Positions 60,951 through 64,000 of a stretch of DNA of 64,000 bases are shown piece after piece; positions within the stretch are counted from its first letter, which is position 1, and every line of letters begins with the position of its first letter. The translations under genes and the position numbers were made by a program. The notes below the pieces were generated by a model. The model saw only the letters and a program-made list of their open reading frames with translations. It had not been told where the DNA came from and did not search any database. This stretch comes from Pseudomonas fluorescens Q2-87 (lineage in GTDB: Bacteria; Pseudomonadota; Gammaproteobacteria; Pseudomonadales; Pseudomonadaceae): NCBI RefSeq assembly GCF_000281895.1, contig NZ_CM001558.1:5212556-5276555 (forward strand), in the 5' to 3' direction.

Positions 60951-61490
60951 ATGGACAGTGAACAATCTTTTCATGCGTCGCTTCGCATGTTTGACGCTCG
61001 CGTAAATCTACTTGAAACACTGCACGGTAAACCCGCGATGGCCACCGTCAGTTCCTTCAGTGGTGGATTTTTTACCGGCAAACCGCAAACCCAGGATCAC
61101 TCACACTTGCTCGGCATGCGCCCCGAAGCCCAAGGCGTGGACCGCACCCAATTGATGTTGCATTTCCGGCCGACGCCCAACGGCTACATCCTGACCCTGA
61201 AAAACCCCGGGGAACACTATAACAAACTGATTAGCAGGAGCTTGCTTGAAGTGCTCGGGGCAGAAAGTTCAAACACTGTTAATCCGACGCGTTTCATCCT
61301 TGTTGACCATCAACAAAACATCATCACGCGAAAAAACATCAACACCCCACATACGCCTGTCTCGCTCATGACCACTGTGAACAAATATGTCGGTGGATTA
61401 AGAGTACGTGGCTCGCCTTATATCTATCTTGCCGAGACCGAGGAAAAATCAAAGATCACCTTTATCTTGAGCCTGCGCGAAGGCATGTAG
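60951..61490 (+). CDS. Unrecognised protein (179 aa)
   Basis: Starts MDSEQSFHASLRMFDARVNL and ends FILSLREGM. No signal peptide, transmembrane span, or domain that I recognise; the second half alternates hydrophobic residues as in beta-rich folds (GGLRVRGSPYIYLAETEEKSKITFILSL). Preceded by an AT-rich stretch (24 G+C in 60 bases at 60841-60900), and codons in its second half are AT-richer than neighbours, suggesting acquisition. The ATG is 10 bases after AAAGGACTG, a usable ribosome site. A terminator follows. Confidence 0.7.
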   Translation: MDSEQSFHASLRMFDARVNLLETLHGKPAMATVSSFSGGFFTGKPQTQDHSHLLGMRPEAQGVDRTQLMLHFRPTPNGYILTLKNPGEHYNKLISRSLLEVLGAESSNTVNPTRFILVDHQQNIITRKNINTPHTPVSLMTTVNKYVGGLRVRGSPYIYLAETEEKSKITFILSLREGM

Positions 61491-61514
61491 GGCCAGCCCA
61501 AAAAACCCAGACAG

Positions 61515-61553
61515 CCTTGTGGCGGGGAGTTATTTCCTCGCCACAAGGTTTTA
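61515..61553 (+). terminator. Terminator of the unrecognised gene
   Basis: ccttgtggcg...cgccacaagg, a 10-bp stem extended inward by a few more pairs, then tttta. May also act from the convergent yjiA side. Confidence 0.7.
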
Positions 61554-61570
61554 CCGCAGTTAGCGGGACG

Positions 61571-62539
61571 TCAAAGTAGGATGGCTTCGAAGCCTGCGCG
61601 GATTTTTTCTTCGGGCAGTTCGTCGGCGATGAACACGATCACGCTTTCCCGGGCTTCGCCGGGAGCCCAATCGGTGTCCCAATCGAAACCGTACAGCTTG
61701 AGCACGCCCTGGAAAACCAACCTGCGGGGTTCGCCAGCGATGTTCAGAACGCCTTTGTAGCGCAGCAACTGCTTGCCGTGCTCTTCCAGCAACTGATTCA
61801 TGAACTCGCTGAGTTTTTCGATATCCAGCGGTTTGTCGGTGCGCAGCACCAGGCTGCTGATCCGATCACCGGGGGTGGCCTTGCCGACCGGCCGCAGGCT
61901 GAACCCTGCCCCCAGGTCCGCATTGAGATTGAAGCCACGGATGTCGAGCAGTTCGGCCAAGTCGATCTTGCCGTGTTCCACCACCCTGATGGGCGCCCGC
62001 CGGTTGATGCGCGTCAGGCGCTCGCCAAGGGCCTGGACTTGCGCCGCGTCCACCAGGTCGGTCTTGCTCAGGAGCAGGCGATCGGCAAACCCGACCTGGG
62101 CTTGGGCGATGGCCTGGGTCAGGTGGACGTCGGCGTGAGCGGCATCCACCAGGGTCAGGATCCCGTCGAGGATGTAGCGCTCGCGCAAATCTTCGTCGAT
62201 GAAGAATGTCTGGGCCACCGGCGCCGGGTCGGCCAGGCCGGTGCACTCGATCACCAGGCGGTCGAAAGCGATCTCGCCACTGTCCAGCCGTTCGAGCAAC
62301 AGGTACAGGGCCTTGGTCAGGTCGGTGTGGATGGTGCAGCACACGCAGCCGTTGGCCAGGGTCATGACTTGCACCGGCTCATCGCCGAGCAATTGGGTGT
62401 CGATACCGGCATCGCTGAATTCGTTTTCGATCACGGCGATTTTCAAGCCGTGCCCGGCCTTGAGCAGGTGGCGCAACAGCGTGGTCTTGCCGGCGCCAAG
62501 GAAGCCGCTGAGGATGGTGACCGGAATGGGAGAGGACAA
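61571..62539 (-). CDS. yjiA: YjiA-type G3E GTPase (COG0523/CobW)
   Basis: A 322-residue P-loop GTPase of the CobW/YjiA metal-handling family. Walker A GFLGAGKTTLLRHLL near residue 10, GCVCCTI metal-binding motif (CxCC) near 64, ECTGLADPAP switch, and SKTDLVD as NKxD equivalent (Ser replaces Asn). A TTG start at 62539 with AAGGAG 9 bases upstream is preferred; an ATG seven codons earlier lacks a ribosome site. Next to yjiX and the CstA-family gene on the same strand, like E. coli btsT-yjiX-yjiA. Confidence 0.9.
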   Translation of the reverse strand: MSSPIPVTILSGFLGAGKTTLLRHLLKAGHGLKIAVIENEFSDAGIDTQLLGDEPVQVMTLANGCVCCTIHTDLTKALYLLLERLDSGEIAFDRLVIECTGLADPAPVAQTFFIDEDLRERYILDGILTLVDAAHADVHLTQAIAQAQVGFADRLLLSKTDLVDAAQVQALGERLTRINRRAPIRVVEHGKIDLAELLDIRGFNLNADLGAGFSLRPVGKATPGDRISSLVLRTDKPLDIEKLSEFMNQLLEEHGKQLLRYKGVLNIAGEPRRLVFQGVLKLYGFDWDTDWAPGEARESVIVFIADELPEEKIRAGFEAILL

Positions 62540-62614
62540 AACTGAATCTCCTTGATGCATGAAGAATGAAAGCGTTTGTGCTGTACGCCAATTTTGAAAC
62601 CGCCCCAAAATAAT

Positions 62615-62703
62615 TGTGGGAGCGAGCTTGCTCGCGAAGGCGGTCGGTCAGCCACATCAATGGCGACTGACCTGACGCCTTCGCGAGCAAGCCCGCTCCC
62701 ACA
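62615..62703. repeat. REPIN between yjiX and yjiA
   Basis: tgtgggagcgagcttgctcg paired with gcgagcaagcccgctcccac. Confidence 0.85.
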
Positions 62704-62720
62704 GGAGGGGCTACATCAAT

Positions 62721-62918
62721 TCAACAGCACTTGGGCCCGCCCTTGCCGCCGTAACGGGCTTCCTGGCGTTCGCGGAAGAACGCCTCGTAGTCCATCATCG
62801 GCTTGTCCGGGTGCTTGGTTTGCATGTGCTCGACGTAGTTGTCGTAGTCGGGCATGCCGACCATCAGGCGGGCGGCCTGACCGAGGTATTTACCGAGGCG
62901 ACTCAAGTCATTGAACAT
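62721..62918 (-). CDS. YbdD/YjiX family small protein
   Basis: A 65-residue protein, [20 protein letters not shown], then [45 protein letters not shown], the full family signature with a C-terminal CC. These proteins are always encoded beside CstA/BtsT-type pyruvate/peptide transporters. It starts 15 bases after the end of the transporter gene. Confidence 0.93.
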   Translation of the reverse strand: MFNDLSRLGKYLGQAARLMVGMPDYDNYVEHMQTKHPDKPMMDYEAFFRERQEARYGGKGGPKCC

Positions 62919-62933
62919 CGTTGCAATCCTCTA

Positions 62934-64000
62934 TCAAGCGTCCGGCAGGGCCTGGAATGGGGCTTCTTTGTCCGTGCGCTCTTTCGTGCCCCAGGCGGCG
63001 ATGCCGACCTTGAGCGCGTAGAACAGGACGCTGAACACCACGAACAGGAACAACACCGTCAGCGTTGCGTTGGTGTAGGCGTTGAACACCACGTGCTGCA
63101 TCTGTTCGACGCTCTTGGCCGGGGCCAGGATCTGCCGGCAGCCAGGGCGTCGTTGTATTTGCGCGCCAGGGCCAGGAAGCCGATCGCAGGGTTGGCGTCG
63201 AACAGCTTGATCAGGCCTGCGGTGGTGGTACAGATCAGCAGCCAGGCCGCCGGCAGCAACGTGACCCAGACGTAGCGTTGGCGCTTCATCTTGATCAGCA
63301 CCACGGTGGCGAGCATCAGGGCGATACCGGCCAGCATCTGGTTGGAGATGCCGAACAGCGGCCACAAGGTGTTGATGCCGCCCAGCGGATCGATCACGCC
63401 CTGGTACAGCAAATAGCCCCACAGCGCCACGCAACCGGCGGTGGCAATGAGGTTGGCCGGCCAGGATTCGGTGCGCTTGAGCGAAGGCACGAACGAGCCG
63501 AGCAGATCCTGGAGCATGAACCGCCCGGCACGGGTGCCGGCGTCCACGGCCGTGAGGATGAACAGCGCTTCGAACAGGATCGCGAAGTGGTACCAGAACG
63601 CCATGGTGTTCTCACCCGGCAACACCGAGTGCAGGATCTGCGCGATACCGACCGCCAGGGTCGGCGCACCGCCGGCACGGGCCAGGACGGTGGTTTCGCC
63701 GATGTCCTTGGCCACCGCTTGCAGCGCTTCAGGGGTGATTGCAAAACCCCAGCTGCTGACAGTCTGCGCCACAGCCACCACGTCACCGCCGACGATCGCC
63801 GCCGGGCTGTTCATGGCGAAGTACACGCCGGGCTCGATCACCGATGCAGCGACCATGGCCATGATCGCCACGAAGGACTCCATCAGCATGCCGCCGTAAC
63901 CGATATAGCGGGCGTTGGTTTCGTTATCCAGCAACTTGGGTGTGGTGCCCGAGGAGATCAGCGCATGGAAGCCCGAGACCGCGCCGCAGGCAATGGTGAT
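62934..64000 (-). pseudogene. Carbon starvation (CstA/BtsT) family transporter, 3' part, apparent frameshift
   Basis: Runs off the right edge. The frame entering the window (TIACGAVSGFHALISSGTTPKLLDNE) has several membrane spans up to ...FLALARKYNDALAAG, then shifts into RSWPRPRASNRC and stops at 63059. The expected tail QILAPAKSVEQMQHVVFNAYTNATLTVLFLFVVFSVLFYAL continues in the next frame to 62934. Restoring one base near 63134-63135 (a missing G on the plus strand, gatctg-ccggca) joins them. So it is one gene, broken by a 1-base deletion or by a sequence error. The family imports pyruvate or peptides. Confidence 0.85.

Noticed and set aside
63059..63434. The overlapping frames in the transporter gene as two separate genes
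   Set aside because: The upstream part of the 62934-63434 frame is a shadow; only its last third matches the transporter, explained by a one-base shift.

Overview
The window is a chromosomal segment of a fluorescent-type Pseudomonas. The evidence is the gene order (pilC-pilD-coaE-yacG; pilSR-thiO-minor pilins-ispH-fkpB-lspA-ileS-ribF-murJ-rpsT; proB-obgE-rpmA-rplU-ispB; morA-glyA; yjiA-yjiX-cstA), the high-GC codon use, and many copies of the Pseudomonas REP palindrome (tgtgggagcgRRcttgctcgcga), mostly paired as REPINs between genes. Almost all of the DNA is ordinary core genome, compact and intact.

Layout: 1-2.4 kb, tail of the type IV pilus assembly operon with coaE and yacG. 2.4-8 kb, a CbiM-like membrane protein, DUF1780/MOSC/DUF3094 genes, a type II NADH dehydrogenase and a chemoreceptor. 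8.0-8.6 kb, four tRNA genes (Pro, Lys, Pro, Asn; minus strand) with a strong promoter. 8.7-17.6 kb, clpB (sigma-32-like promoter), pgeF, rluD, bamD, pilS, pilR. 17.6-19.4 kb, a DUF6124 gene with a structured leader and a ~0.95-kb inverted-repeat element. 19.4-26.8 kb, thiO and the minor pilin/PilY1 operon. 26.8-34.8 kb, ispH, fkpB, lspA, ileS, ribF, murJ, rpsT. 35-46 kb, creA, proB, obgE, rpmA, rplU, ispB, a Fur-box gene, an FKBP, a UPF0114 protein and a Lon-type protease. 46-49.5 kb, DUF3015, DUF4105, a lipoprotein and a GreA/B-like protein.

The stand-out accessory locus is 49.67-53.28 kb: two small Cys/Thr-rich precursor genes (47 and 52 codons) followed by an intact class II lanthipeptide synthetase (LanM, 1027 aa). 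The two precursors share a leader (MSEQxLxMSGxF...F..YQ) and a CX4CX4C C-terminus. A perfect hairpin separates precursor 2 from lanM. No exporter, leader protease or immunity gene is adjacent, and the locus is locally AT-richer than its core flanks. I consider this the candidate undescribed system.

Beyond it the core genome resumes with ettA, a GGDEF-EAL protein (morA-like), glyA, an unrecognised ORF, yjiA, a YbdD/YjiX protein and the C-terminal part of a CstA-family transporter. That last gene carries an apparent single-base deletion near 63,134 that splits its reading frame (a real lesion or a sequence error).
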